Assembly: GCF_013033355.1 (NCBI RefSeq)
Contig: NZ_WQDY01000012.1
Span: forward strand, 62,001 to 126,000
Source: Ruegeria lacuscaerulensis
GTDB taxonomy: Bacteria > Pseudomonadota > Alphaproteobacteria > Rhodobacterales > Rhodobacteraceae
Length of the DNA: 64,000 nt
Reading direction: 5' to 3'
Of the stretch, positions 35,013-44,975 are shown piece by piece (the first letter of the stretch is position 1; every line of letters starts with the position of its first letter). The position numbers and the translations under genes were made by a program. The notes below the pieces were generated by a model. That model searched no databases, was not told the origin of the DNA, and worked only from the letters and a program-made list of their open reading frames with translations.

Positions 35013-35214
35013 GTCTTTCCCTCCTTACAATTTTTTTCAGGGATGGATGCCGGATAGCCGTGACCATTACGGGAGGCTCGCCTCTACCGGGACCTGACAA
35101 CTCTGCTGCGGCATGTTGAAGCTGGCAACCTGAAATAGATCAAAAAGCTCGCTATTCCCTTTTTCAGAGTCTCTCATGATGATACTATGGCCTCAAGAAA
35201 AAATGAGGTTTTGC

Positions 35215-37311
35215 ATGCGCTTACACAGCATTTCTGTAAGAAACTTTCGCCGTCTCAAGAGCATTGATCTAGATTTCGAAGAAAAGGAGACGGTGTTTGT
35301 TGGTCCAAACAACAGTGGAAAAACTTCGGCAACCGCAGTCATGCGGAGTTTCCTTGGAAATCGTGATTTTAAGATACACGACTTCTCGGTAAGCAGTATT
35401 TCGGCGATTGATGCTTACTTAAATGGCGAAGGGGAAAACTTGCCACCGATCGAGCTCGATCTGTGGTTCAAAGTTGATCCAGAGGCAGTATCGTTCGGGC
35501 GGGTATTCGCTCTTGCCACAACTCTATCGACTGATTTTACTGAAATCGGAATTCGGTGCGCCCTGGCAGTTGATGATGCCAACGAACTCTGGAGGCACTA
35601 TAATATTGCTTTTCCGGTGGATCAGAACGGTGAACGCAAACGCTCGCTAAGCCATTTTCTGGATTTAGAGGGCAATTTGAAAAAGCACTATAGTGTTCAG
35701 TTTTCATCGCTGGAACGTACGCAAAACGACTCCAGCGCAACGCCACTAGACCCGAAAGATGGAAAGAAAATTCTTAGCTCTCTAATACGCGTCGATTTTG
35801 TGGATGCGCAGCGAAACATCGACGACGAGAATGCTGCGAGAAGTAACAGGCTTTCCGAAGCCTTTGCGACCTACTACAGGCGCAATCTTGAGCAAGCGGA
35901 ACTTGCAGATGAAGCCATAGCTGTCATCGAGCAAAACAATGAAAACCTGACCAGCCATTACCGTCAACGCTTTGAACCCTTGATGACGATGATTGGAGGG
36001 CTTGGGCTTCCCTCTGACAATGATCGCGCAATGAAAGTTGTTTCGACGCTGAGTTCAGAAGATGCATTGCGCGGAAACACAGAGCTATTCTACGTAGACG
36101 CCAACACGAGCCATGAGCTTCCTGAAGCTTACAACGGGTTAGGGTTCAAGAACCTTGTCTTCATGGCAATTCAAATTGATCATTTCTACAGGCAATGGCT
36201 TGCGACCGAGGAAGACCGCCCCTTATGTCAGGTCATCTTTGTTGAAGAACCTGAAGTTCACCTTCACGCTCAAGTTCAGCAGACGTTTATTCGGCAAATG
36301 TGGGACGTGTTGACAGAAGGCAGACCAGACGGCGAAAGCACCCCTCAGCTCGCAATCACAACACACTCTTCACACATTCTGGATACTGTCGATTTTTCCA
36401 AAATTCGGTACTTCCGCCGCAAGCCTGTTAATGATGCTCAAAATGGAGAAGCATTCCATGGAACCACTGTGCACAGCCTCGGTCAGTTTCAACCGGAGCC
36501 AATCGATTTGGGTGGCGAAATTGTTTCACCAGAAGCAGCTCTTTCCTTTTTGAAGAAGTATCTACGCCTCACCCATTGCGACCTATTCTTTTCAGACGCA
36601 GCCATTCTTGTAGAAGGGTCAGTTGAAAAGCTCTTGTTGCCTCGAATGATTGATTTCGCAGCCGAGAACCTAAACAAAAAATATTTGACCGTTCTCGAAG
36701 TGGGCGGTGCATACGGAATGCGTTTTGCCGGACTACTGGAGTTTCTGGAGATACCCTACCTTGTCATCACAGACATCGATTCTGTTGATCCTGCAAATAA
36801 TCGCAAAAACTGCATTGCGACCGCTGAAAACGCGGTGTCTTCGAATGCGACACTTGGATACTTCTTCGGGGAAAACAGCGTGAAAGCACTCGCCGCCAAA
36901 ACGGAAACCGAACGTGAACAAGCGGACGGAATGCGTTTCATCAGCTATCAAGTGCCTGTCTCGCTAAACGTAGAAGAACAAGCACACAATTTCCACGGGA
37001 GGACACTTGAAGAGGCCTTTGTCTATGAGAACCTCGACCTCTTTCGCAACGGTGCATTGAGTATCGGAATTGATCTGCCGGATGATCCTATCGAACTACA
37101 CCAAGATGTCTGGAAGCGTATCAAAAGCTCCACATTCAAAAAAACCGAATTTGCGATGAATGTACTGGCATACGAGCCGCCTCAGCAACAGGATGAAGAG
37201 GAAACTGACAACGACGGCAACGCGTTGCTTCCTTGGCGCGTACCGCAATACATCGCTGAGGGTCTGGTCTGGCTGGATGGACAACTCTCCCAGAACATAG
37301 TGGAGGAGTGA
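35215..37311 (+). CDS. OLD-family ATP-dependent endonuclease (class 2, GajA-like)
   Basis: The N-terminal ABC-type ATPase has Walker A GPNNSGKT (residues 30-37), a fused signature/Walker B region VIFVEEPEVHLHAQ, and the H-loop ITTHSSHIL. The C-terminal TOPRIM nuclease shows AILVEGSVEKLLLP and YLVITDIDSVDP, with the acidic metal-binding residues. I prefer ATG 35215 (GAGG 6 bases upstream); an in-frame ATG at 35176 is possible. It abuts a UvrD-like helicase gene with no gap. That tandem defines class 2 OLD proteins and the Gabija defence arrangement (GajA + GajB). At about 698 aa it is longer than classical GajA. Confidence 0.9.
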   Translation: MRLHSISVRNFRRLKSIDLDFEEKETVFVGPNNSGKTSATAVMRSFLGNRDFKIHDFSVSSISAIDAYLNGEGENLPPIELDLWFKVDPEAVSFGRVFALATTLSTDFTEIGIRCALAVDDANELWRHYNIAFPVDQNGERKRSLSHFLDLEGNLKKHYSVQFSSLERTQNDSSATPLDPKDGKKILSSLIRVDFVDAQRNIDDENAARSNRLSEAFATYYRRNLEQAELADEAIAVIEQNNENLTSHYRQRFEPLMTMIGGLGLPSDNDRAMKVVSTLSSEDALRGNTELFYVDANTSHELPEAYNGLGFKNLVFMAIQIDHFYRQWLATEEDRPLCQVIFVEEPEVHLHAQVQQTFIRQMWDVLTEGRPDGESTPQLAITTHSSHILDTVDFSKIRYFRRKPVNDAQNGEAFHGTTVHSLGQFQPEPIDLGGEIVSPEAALSFLKKYLRLTHCDLFFSDAAILVEGSVEKLLLPRMIDFAAENLNKKYLTVLEVGGAYGMRFAGLLEFLEIPYLVITDIDSVDPANNRKNCIATAENAVSSNATLGYFFGENSVKALAAKTETEREQADGMRFISYQVPVSLNVEEQAHNFHGRTLEEAFVYENLDLFRNGALSIGIDLPDDPIELHQDVWKRIKSSTFKKTEFAMNVLAYEPPQQQDEEETDNDGNALLPWRVPQYIAEGLVWLDGQLSQNIVEE

Positions 37312-39153
37312 ATGGAAATCGCATTGAAGCCAACAGAGGCAGACAAAAAAATTGTGGAGTGCATCACTGAAGAAAGATCGTTTTCAGTAATTGCCGGCGC
37401 AGGTTCTGGAAAAACCACATCACTTGTCGAAGCTCTCAAAAACATCCGTGAAGAACACGGAAAAGAGCTCCGTAAAAATGGACAACGCGTCGTGTGCATA
37501 ACTTATACGAACCGAGCCGTTGATGTGATTTCTTCCAAACTCGGGTTTGACGACCTTTTTCTTGTGACCACACTTCATGGGTTCTTGTGGGGCGAGATTT
37601 TTCGATTTCAAGATGCGATGCGGGAAGCACTTTGCGATGATGTAATTCCCAGACATATCGAAAAAGCGCTGAACGATGACAACGGTGGTAACTCCCAAAA
37701 AGCCAGAAATGCACGGGAAAAGGTTCAACGACTTTCCCAAGAGTTGGATGCTCTCAAGGCGGAACCTCCGGTCAGATACGAGGAAACGACAATAAGTGAC
37801 TACGCCAAGTGCGTTCTGAACCACGACGACGTTATCGATGTTGCTTCCTTCCTGATCTCCAACAAACCGATCCTGCGAAAAGGTCTTGGGTTTAAATTCC
37901 CTTACTTCTTTGTCGATGAAGCGCAGGACACTTTCCCCCAAGTAATGACCGCGTTGAACGCAATCTGCGCAAAGGAAGGTCTTCCGATAATTGGGTACTT
38001 TGGCGACCCGATGCAGCAAATCTACGACAAACGTGCGGGAAGTTTCGCGGGACCCGAGGGCTCACAAGTCATACCCAAGGAAGAAAATTTTAGGTGCTCG
38101 ACATCGGTAATCGATCTGCTCAACAACTTCAGATCGGACCTGCAGCAGGTAGCGGGCGGGCAGAACGCGGATATCGAAGGCAGTGTTCAAATTACGGTTG
38201 TTCAAGCCCCTGACCCCGCAGGACCAAGAAACACATATACAGCTGAACAGCTTGATATTGTTACTTCCAAGTACAGCGACGCCGTCGCGCAATGGGGCTG
38301 GAAAGATCTGCCGTCAGTGAAGAACCTGTTTTTAGCCAGGCGGATGATTGCACGTAGATTGAGTTTTGTAGAAATACACTCTCTATTTACCGGCACTTAT
38401 TCGTCTTCGCGTTCGCAATCGGACTACGAGGATGGCACCCACTATCTTTTCAAGCCTTTTGTGGATGGTGTTTTTGAACTCGTTGAGGCCTCGCGAACGG
38501 GCGATGCAAAGAGGATCATAGAAACGCTGCGTAGGATCAGCCCCGCATTTTCCAACGATGGAAGTAACAAGACCAAATCGCTTAAGGCGATGCTAGATCA
38601 CGCTGTGCAGCACACACAAAAACTGAATGAGCTATGGGACACTCGGACTGTGAAGGAGGTTCTTCAATACTGCCGAGACAATGATCTGTGCTCAATATCC
38701 GAGCGGCTTGCGTATCAAATGGACCGTAAATCTCGGGAAGAATTTGATCGGGAAAACGAAGATCATCAACGTGAAAAGGGGGACTGGCTGGCTGATCAGT
38801 TTTTTACGCTAGAGACCGAAGAGCTAGAGCGCTACTTCAAGTTTCTTGATGAGAGTTCTCCATTTAGTACGCAGCATGGTGCAAAAGGAGAAGAGTACGA
38901 GAACGTCCTTGTTATGATTGATGATATAGAAGCGAACTGGAACACGTATAGCTTCTCGAAATTCCTCACGCCGAAGGTCGCTGGTGACCCAACGGATCGG
39001 CAACGAGAGCTAACAGAAAAACTCGCCTACGTTTGCTTCTCTCGCGCTGAAGTGAATTTGAGAGTTTTGTTTTTCTCCAAAGATGCCAAGGCGGCGGGAG
39101 CGGAGCTGATCGATGCAGGCTTATTTGAAGTAGAACAGGTTTCGTATTTGTAG
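37312..39153 (+). CDS. UvrD-like superfamily 1 helicase (GajB-like)
   Basis: This 613-aa protein has Walker A GAGSGKTT (residues 29-36), TYTNRAVDVI (motif Ia), VDEAQD (motif II), GDPMQQIY (motif III), ENFRCS (motif IV), QHGAKGEEYENVLV (motif V) and YVCFSRA (motif VI): the complete UvrD set. The ATG follows the OLD stop directly, so the two are co-translated. In Gabija, the helicase partner senses or processes DNA ends for the OLD nuclease. At 613 aa it is larger than the usual GajB, with extra helical sequence before motif V. A Gabija-like or P4-OLD-like defence pair is the best reading. Confidence 0.9.
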   Translation: MEIALKPTEADKKIVECITEERSFSVIAGAGSGKTTSLVEALKNIREEHGKELRKNGQRVVCITYTNRAVDVISSKLGFDDLFLVTTLHGFLWGEIFRFQDAMREALCDDVIPRHIEKALNDDNGGNSQKARNAREKVQRLSQELDALKAEPPVRYEETTISDYAKCVLNHDDVIDVASFLISNKPILRKGLGFKFPYFFVDEAQDTFPQVMTALNAICAKEGLPIIGYFGDPMQQIYDKRAGSFAGPEGSQVIPKEENFRCSTSVIDLLNNFRSDLQQVAGGQNADIEGSVQITVVQAPDPAGPRNTYTAEQLDIVTSKYSDAVAQWGWKDLPSVKNLFLARRMIARRLSFVEIHSLFTGTYSSSRSQSDYEDGTHYLFKPFVDGVFELVEASRTGDAKRIIETLRRISPAFSNDGSNKTKSLKAMLDHAVQHTQKLNELWDTRTVKEVLQYCRDNDLCSISERLAYQMDRKSREEFDRENEDHQREKGDWLADQFFTLETEELERYFKFLDESSPFSTQHGAKGEEYENVLVMIDDIEANWNTYSFSKFLTPKVAGDPTDRQRELTEKLAYVCFSRAEVNLRVLFFSKDAKAAGAELIDAGLFEVEQVSYL

Positions 39154-39346
39154 CTGTTGTGTCGTCCGCTCGCATTCTCCGGGTTAATTGACGACACGCT
39201 CAATTCCAAAGGCAAACTCGATATCTTCTTCGCTTGTGACGCACTCTCGCTTCAATAATTCGACCTGATTCAACTGCGGCGATCTCTTGTTTTCTCTTGT
39301 GTTGCTTTAACCGCGAACTCGCGCAACTGTTCGGAAAGGCCACTGT

Positions 39347-40735
39347 ATGAAAACAATGACTTACTCGACCGGTACATGGTGTGCTCGCTTAGCCGCTGCA
39401 TTGCAGTGTTTGGAAAAAGTTCAACGCCCGTTCCTCGAAAAGTACTGGCAAACGAACTCTTATCCCGAACAGATTTCGTTCAATGGAAAAGATGAAACAC
39501 CGTTTCCCAAGGATGACTTATGCGAAGTGTATGATCTTGCGCGTAGAGCAATACAGTCAAGTGAGATCAAGTTTTACGAACCCCTCCGTTCTGCATTAGA
39601 CCCAGTTCGGGGGATATTAAGATCCCATCCTGCTCTTGGACGAGCTTTGGGTCCAGTGATCGGCAACGACGAATTTCGCACCACAATCTTGAACGGTTCT
39701 TCTCTGACTTGGTTGTCCCGTTTGATTTGTGGCTTGATGGAACGAGCAAATGAAGAACACATAAGTGGCTTTGAAACCGCTTCAGCAGAACTTGGTGCGC
39801 TCCTTGATCTGAGCACGCACACTTTAAAAACAAATATTCCCAATAATTTAAATATTGGGTTTGATCTACTCCTCTTTCACGGTCCAAGAATCGACGCTGA
39901 AATCGATCTACAAGATGGCCTTTTCATCAAGCCCGCCGCAGATCTCCGTAATTTTCTCGAGGTTGAGTGGCTAAGGGACTTCGTTCCTGAAAATATCGAT
40001 CACCGAGATTGGCGTCAGATAGGGGCTGTAGTCCGGCCTTTTCGTTGGCGTCCAGCATTCGAACGAAAAACCGACTTCTACGACAGGCCTCCAATTTGGC
40101 CGGTTGAATTTGAGGCTGACGCTTTTGAGTTTATTGATCTGTTAGCGGTGGCCAATCAAACGCCAATAATCCCGTTTGTACTATTACGCGGTTGTATACA
40201 TCGCACAGCATGCAATTTGCTTGGCGTGCGGCAAAGTCATGGTGGAATCCATCCTTGTCGTTTAGTTGGGAAGCGGTACGACCCGTTCAGAAGCCCACCT
40301 AAGCTTCATAAGTCAGCAGTTCACCAAGCTATGAAAGTTTACAAAAGTCGGGAAAATGTTGATCAGATTAGGCTTTCTGCAGTAGTTCGCAGGCTCTCTG
40401 AAGCTCTTGCAAGGGACGGGCGGTTTGGCGCTGATGATCGGATATTGGATGTGTCTCAATCCATAGAGCTAATGTTTGAGATAAAGGGAACTGGTATAGG
40501 GAAGAAGCTGCAGAAAGCGATGGTGGACTTGCTTGCTCTCGATGAGGAACACGCCGAAGAAGTCCGCAACGCGGTAAAACACTTCTATGATGTAAGATCC
40601 GCAATTGTGCATGGAGCAAGCGATGCGTATCGGAAGCGATTGCTGGAAGGCCGGCAGCGCGCTTTCAGAAGTGGTTTTAATCTAGCGAAACAAGCCTATT
40701 TCAAATTGGTACTTGAGGGCGTGACGAAAGAGTGA
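39347..40735 (+). CDS. Putative defence protein with C-terminal HEPN-like domain
   Basis: In this 462-aa protein the C-terminal 130 residues are helical and contain FYDVRSAIVHG, an R-x4-H motif (R417-H422) typical of HEPN ribonucleases and of ApeA/Apea-like HEPN proteins. An ELMFEIKGTGIGKKL segment lies before it. The N-terminal 300 residues are not recognised. It lies 193 bases downstream of the OLD-UvrD pair in the same direction and could be a third component or a separate abortive-infection protein. The HEPN call is motif-based. Confidence 0.65.
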   Translation: MKTMTYSTGTWCARLAAALQCLEKVQRPFLEKYWQTNSYPEQISFNGKDETPFPKDDLCEVYDLARRAIQSSEIKFYEPLRSALDPVRGILRSHPALGRALGPVIGNDEFRTTILNGSSLTWLSRLICGLMERANEEHISGFETASAELGALLDLSTHTLKTNIPNNLNIGFDLLLFHGPRIDAEIDLQDGLFIKPAADLRNFLEVEWLRDFVPENIDHRDWRQIGAVVRPFRWRPAFERKTDFYDRPPIWPVEFEADAFEFIDLLAVANQTPIIPFVLLRGCIHRTACNLLGVRQSHGGIHPCRLVGKRYDPFRSPPKLHKSAVHQAMKVYKSRENVDQIRLSAVVRRLSEALARDGRFGADDRILDVSQSIELMFEIKGTGIGKKLQKAMVDLLALDEEHAEEVRNAVKHFYDVRSAIVHGASDAYRKRLLEGRQRAFRSGFNLAKQAYFKLVLEGVTKE

Positions 40736-40946
40736 GCGCGTCGAACTTTCAGCTTCCAATCTACTTGAAGAGCTCTGGCCTTATCCTGACTAGAATTTGA
40801 TGCCACCTAAGCTGTTGGAGCCTCGTCTGAACAGTGAAGTCTGTCTAACTTGAACCGAACCAAGATGTGCATTTATTGAAGTTCTGATAATTTTGAGTAT
40901 CCCAGTTTGCTACGCTCGCGCACTCTTTGAGTAGGACTCAAGGTGG

Positions 40947-41507
40947 TCAGGACCCAACCAAATAATTTCTTGGTTTGACTTTGTATCCCACGATTAGCTT
41001 TTCGTCCTCAAGCAGATGCAGCGCCGTTTTCCAATGGATTTTGAATTCTCGCGCCACCCTGTTGATTATCTGGGTTTCTATCCAGATGCGGCGCAGCTTT
41101 TGTTTTGGCACTTTGGGTTTACGAACCCCGCGCTGCACTTCGAAGCCGCGTTCCCTAAAGAGCCTGGAAAGCGTTGCTGGCTTAATTCCGTTTGCGTTGG
41201 CAATATCTGAACAGTTCTTTCCTCTTTCATATTGCCTGTAGAGGCGTTGAACATAGTCGACGCCAAGCAAATCCAAGAGCCGTCGCACAACCAACGGGCT
41301 AACTCCTAGCCGCTGAGCAAAGTCCCTATGGGTTTTACTTTGTTTCAGCAAAGCGAGGATGTTGCGACGCAGGTACGGCTGCCACGCATTTGGCGTTTCT
41401 CTCAAGAAAATAGTCGGAACTCTCCCGCACCTTATTTCGACTACTGTTTTCAAGCTTTGCCCAGTTCCTTCAACGTCAGATACCTCAATTTGCGTGACTT
41501 GACGCAA
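40947..41507 (-). CDS. Helix-turn-helix-rich protein beside the transposition module
   Basis: This 186-aa protein has at least two HTH-like segments: HRDFAQRLGVSPLVVRRLLDLLG and NCSDIANANGIKPATLSRLFRERG. A third, RVAREFKIHWKTALHLLEDEKL, lies near the C-terminus. No catalytic motif is seen. It diverges from the Ner-like gene. The repeated HTHs recall transposon-end or target-DNA-binding proteins, and the position suggests a regulator or cofactor of the Tn7-like element. Function inferred only. Confidence 0.65.
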   Translation of the reverse strand: MRQVTQIEVSDVEGTGQSLKTVVEIRCGRVPTIFLRETPNAWQPYLRRNILALLKQSKTHRDFAQRLGVSPLVVRRLLDLLGVDYVQRLYRQYERGKNCSDIANANGIKPATLSRLFRERGFEVQRGVRKPKVPKQKLRRIWIETQIINRVAREFKIHWKTALHLLEDEKLIVGYKVKPRNYLVGS

Positions 41508-41603
41508 AGCCGTCGGCGTTTCAGCAGCTTAGCTGATTGTCTTCCGACATGGCATTGATACTTTGAGGCATGAATGTGTAACTTATTGCTATTAAACAAT
41601 ATA

Positions 41604-41624
41604 AATGACATCAGCAAGGTCATT
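41604..41624. promoter_or_regulatory. Inverted repeat upstream of the Ner-like gene
   Basis: AATGAC-atcagcaag-GTCATT lies 41 bases before the Ner-like ATG, in the 157-base divergent spacer between 41507 and 41665. It is a candidate operator for the Ner-like repressor, controlling both the transposition operon and the divergent HTH gene. No transposon-end repeat could be fixed in this spacer. Confidence 0.4.
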
Positions 41625-41664
41625 TGCTAGGTTTCGTTAACTGGAATCAGTCGGAATCTTTGAC

Positions 41665-41889
41665 ATGACAGCGAATTTGATTGTCGATCTCGCCAAACAT
41701 GAGCAGATCAAGTGTGATCTTCGGCTCAAGGGTAGTTCACTGGCTAAGCTGAGCCGAGATATCGGCCGTTCCATCAGCTCAGTGTCTACTGTGTCACAAG
41801 GATATAGGCGCTCTGACTACGTCCAGAAAGCCATAGCAGAGAAGCTTGGGACCACTCCCGAGGCTCTGTGGCCGGAACGTTATGGATAA
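41665..41889 (+). CDS. Ner/Nlp-like HTH repressor
   Basis: In this 74-aa protein, KCDLRLKGSSLAKLSRDIGRS, then VSTVSQGYRRSDYVQKAIAEKLGTTPEALWPERY (shown in parts) is the complete Ner/SfsB pattern, including the typical PEALWPERY end. In phage Mu, Ner represses transposition genes. Here it lies directly upstream of tnsA, so it probably silences the Tn7-like operon. A Mu-type repressor on Tns genes is an uncommon pairing. Confidence 0.85.
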   Translation: MTANLIVDLAKHEQIKCDLRLKGSSLAKLSRDIGRSISSVSTVSQGYRRSDYVQKAIAEKLGTTPEALWPERYG

Positions 41890-42144
41890 CGGAGGTACCC
41901 AAATATGAGCTAGTAAAAATTTCATAGGAAGAAAGGAAAAAGGCCTCGCAAGCCACTACACCGCGAGACCCTTTATTCCGTATCGATTGAGAACCGATAC
42001 ACCTTCTTCCCCCGCCAACATCGCAAAGTCAACTGTTTCGTCGTCTGTGTTGGCGATGAGATGGCTTGGCATTGCCCGAGGAACACCAAAAGAGGGTGGA
42101 GTGGCACGATCGGCCCAAGCTGGTCGGCGCTCCAAATCGCAGAC

Positions 42145-42840
42145 ATGAATGATGAAGAGTTCACGTTGACGGGCGAGATGTCGCCTGAGCCTAGCCGTGC
42201 GACACGGGGTATTTCGCGACGATCCAAGCACAGCTCCAGGGGCGGGATAGTCGTTGACTTGCCGGGCAATAAGCGCCCGAGGGTCGTGCAGTTTGAGAGC
42301 AAGCTGGAACAGCGCGTCCTGTTTCTTTACTTGGCCAATCATGATGTCGTCGACATTTGGGAACAGCCGCCGTTCATCAGATATCGTGATGAAGCTGGAA
42401 AGCGAAAGCACCACTTTTTCGATTTCTTGGTAGTACTTAAAGATGGTCGTCGCCTGGCGCTTGCCGTAAAGCCATGGAAAATTGTACAGAAAAGCGACTT
42501 CCCCCGCGAGTTGAGGCGAATTCGTGCAGCAACACCCAAGGAATTTGCCCACGAAGTTGTACTTGTGACCGATAGGCACTTTACCCGTGCCGAAGCACTC
42601 AACGCGCAGCGTTTTGTTGAATTTTCGAGATCACGAAATCCCGACCATCAGAAACGACTTGAAGCCCTTGTCAGAGATAACGAATTTCCGAGGACAGTTG
42701 GTGAGCTGTCGCAGTTGCTAAATTTAGGTGGTCACGGTTTCCGTGCCGTTGTGATCGCTATCTATGAGGGTTTGCTCAAAACCGACAAGAGACACTTGAT
42801 CGATCTCGATACTTTGGTGTGCAGCGGAGGTTTGAAATGA
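42145..42840 (+). CDS. tnsA: TnsA-like transposon endonuclease
   Basis: The protein shows the TnsA/PD-(D/E)xK core: FESKLEQRVLF (acidic residue), VVDIWEQPPFIRYRD, then HFFDFLVVLKDG (catalytic Asp) and LALAVKPWK (K). TnsA cuts the 5' ends of the transposon, so the element should move by cut-and-paste. The frame opens at ATG 42061, but the first 28 residues look non-coding and have no ribosome site, so I place the start at ATG 42145 (start uncertain). The stop overlaps tnsB by ATGA. The region 41950-42000 contains a GTATCG/CGATAC hairpin. Confidence 0.8.
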   Translation: MNDEEFTLTGEMSPEPSRATRGISRRSKHSSRGGIVVDLPGNKRPRVVQFESKLEQRVLFLYLANHDVVDIWEQPPFIRYRDEAGKRKHHFFDFLVVLKDGRRLALAVKPWKIVQKSDFPRELRRIRAATPKEFAHEVVLVTDRHFTRAEALNAQRFVEFSRSRNPDHQKRLEALVRDNEFPRTVGELSQLLNLGGHGFRAVVIAIYEGLLKTDKRHLIDLDTLVCSGGLK

Positions 42841-44975
42841 AACTTCCTCTCAGAGTGACTGTGAATGACCGATTGTCCGTTGATGGCCGCGAGCACCGTC
42901 TCACCGAAAAAACCGAACTGGGATGTCATTTTGAAGCCGTTGATGAGACCGCTCATGTTCTTTCTCTCACCTTCGATGAGCTGCATGACTTGTTAAAAAA
43001 GCCGAATGTAGAGTTCGAGCCTGGATATTTCCTTTTGGAAAGTAAGAAAGCTCGGATGAGTGCTGGTTTGGACACCCTTGCGAGTATGCCTGAGCACTTA
43101 TGTGAAATTGTTGGTTGGCGAAGCGCTTGGGTTGATGCCTTTTTGCAGTTCCAGTCATCTGGCGAATTGAAGCGCACAGACGAATCCATAGCGCGTGCGA
43201 TGCCCTCGCTTGAGGTGCATGTGAACAGGCAAATGCGCGCAGCTCAGAGAAAGTGGCGCAAGCCACGGGCTGGGAACGAAAGCAAACTCAAAGATCCACC
43301 GAGTCCCAGAACACTCCGTGAATGGGTCAAGAGATTTGAGAATGCTGGGTATTCGCCATTTGGATTGGTTCCTCAGACCCATAGGTGCGGCAATCGGAGC
43401 CCAAGATTCTGCTTAGAAGCCACTCGACTGATGGGTGAGTGTATTGAGGGCTATTTGACTCGAGATCAAGCAAAAAGGGGCAACGTAGTAGAGGACTGCA
43501 TCAGGCGTTTCACCGAAGTAAATGCTGAAAGGTTAGTTGAGGGAAAACATGAGCTTAGAACTCCTAGCAGCCGGAAAGTTGAGCGAGACATCGCAAAACT
43601 GGATCCCTATTTTACATGCGTCCAAAGAGAAGGTGTTGATGCCGCGAACCGGGCATTTGCGCTTTATGAAGAAGGGATTGACGCAAGCTATCCGATGGAG
43701 CGGATTGAGATCGACGAATGGTGCGTTGATCTGATCACGATTCTGGCCGAACGTGGCGCGCTGGATCATCTGAGCCCGGAGGCACTCGCTAAGCTGGATC
43801 GTGGGCGCCGCTGGCTCTATCTCGCAATCGATTGCGCCACTCGCTGCGTCGTCGGAATGCGCCTCTCAGCAAAACCTAACCTGACCGATGCGGTATTATT
43901 GTTGTCTGATGTCACGCGCGACAAAACAGATATGGCAATTGCTGCAGGCTGCAAATCGACTTGGCATCATTATGGCGGACTAAGCTCTGTCGTCACAGAC
44001 TTGGGTGTTGCGTTTGTAGACTCTGGTTTTCGCCAGGCCGTCTTCGAAGCTCATGGAATTGTTGAGACTCCACGTGGCGGCCTACCTCACCTGCGCGCGC
44101 GGGTGGAACGTATTTTTCGAACTTTCGGGACGTTGTTAATGCCGCGTCTAGCTGGACGAACGTTTTCCAACACCAGGGAACGTGGCGACTATCCTTCGGA
44201 AGAAATGGCGTCTCTCACTGACGATGTCTTAATGGAATTGCTCATTAGGTTTGTTGTGGATAGGTATCACAACCTGCCGCATCGTGGCTTGAACGGCGAG
44301 ACACCGAACAATTGCTGGAAACGTCTCGCTGACAAGGTAGGCATTGTTCCGATCCTCGCAGAAACGACCCGACGCAGGGCATTCGGTGTGAAACAGAACC
44401 GGAGTGTTAACGGCAAAGGTGTCCGCGTGTTCGGTATCGACTATACTTGTGCTGAATTGCGCAACTTCCACCTGCATAGCCGCGAAACGCACGTGGATAT
44501 CAAAGTTGATCTCAATGACCTTGGTTGGATCATGGTCCAGGTCGGTGACAATTGGGTTGTCGCACAAGCTCTGCAAAAACGGTTTGAAGGCGTGTCCTAC
44601 GAACAATGGGAAGCGGCGGCGCGTGAATTGCGCCAAAAACACAAAGCTGAGGCCGCTTTACATGCGCAGACAGTGTCCGATGCCTTGGATGCCATTATCC
44701 AACGAGATGCTGAAGAGCGGCGTAGATTTGGCGCAGTATTAAAGCGTCAGACGCCTGCGGGATTAAAACGAGCGCGAGAAGACTTGTTCGTGGGATTGAG
44801 CATCAAGTCAGGTGATCCCGAAGGCTTTGAATTACCACCAGAGCCGGACCTATTTGGGTACTTGATCCCGTTTTCAGACGAGCACCGAGAAGTTTCAGAA
44901 ACTGCGGTAGATGACATCCAAAACTCTTCTGAGGAGCAACCCAGAACTTCTACTTGGAGGTTCGAAGATGACTGA
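42837..44975 (+). CDS. tnsB: TnsB-like DDE transposase (Mu/Tn7/TniA family)
   Basis: The start at ATG 42837 overlaps the tnsA stop; the product is 712 aa. The retroviral-integrase-type catalytic triad is visible as D293 (IEIDEWCVDL), D388 (VVTDLGVAFV) and E424 (RVERIFRTFG), giving the classical D(35)E spacing. An N-terminal HTH region and a C-terminal Mu-type beta domain (KGVRVFGIDYTC) flank it, with a charged tail likely to contact TnsC. It carries out 3'-end cleavage and strand transfer, together with TnsA. Confidence 0.92.
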   Translation: MKLPLRVTVNDRLSVDGREHRLTEKTELGCHFEAVDETAHVLSLTFDELHDLLKKPNVEFEPGYFLLESKKARMSAGLDTLASMPEHLCEIVGWRSAWVDAFLQFQSSGELKRTDESIARAMPSLEVHVNRQMRAAQRKWRKPRAGNESKLKDPPSPRTLREWVKRFENAGYSPFGLVPQTHRCGNRSPRFCLEATRLMGECIEGYLTRDQAKRGNVVEDCIRRFTEVNAERLVEGKHELRTPSSRKVERDIAKLDPYFTCVQREGVDAANRAFALYEEGIDASYPMERIEIDEWCVDLITILAERGALDHLSPEALAKLDRGRRWLYLAIDCATRCVVGMRLSAKPNLTDAVLLLSDVTRDKTDMAIAAGCKSTWHHYGGLSSVVTDLGVAFVDSGFRQAVFEAHGIVETPRGGLPHLRARVERIFRTFGTLLMPRLAGRTFSNTRERGDYPSEEMASLTDDVLMELLIRFVVDRYHNLPHRGLNGETPNNCWKRLADKVGIVPILAETTRRRAFGVKQNRSVNGKGVRVFGIDYTCAELRNFHLHSRETHVDIKVDLNDLGWIMVQVGDNWVVAQALQKRFEGVSYEQWEAAARELRQKHKAEAALHAQTVSDALDAIIQRDAEERRRFGAVLKRQTPAGLKRAREDLFVGLSIKSGDPEGFELPPEPDLFGYLIPFSDEHREVSETAVDDIQNSSEEQPRTSTWRFEDD

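Noticed and set aside
34789..35119. Two overlapping open frames (70 and 78 codons) in the structured segment right of attR
   Set aside because: They share the same DNA as strong inverted repeats and have no ribosome sites; they are better explained as non-coding structure.
41540..41660. Transposon terminal repeats near TTGATACT (shared with about 47823)
   Set aside because: The match is only 8 bases in direct orientation and no repeated TnsB-site array is visible.
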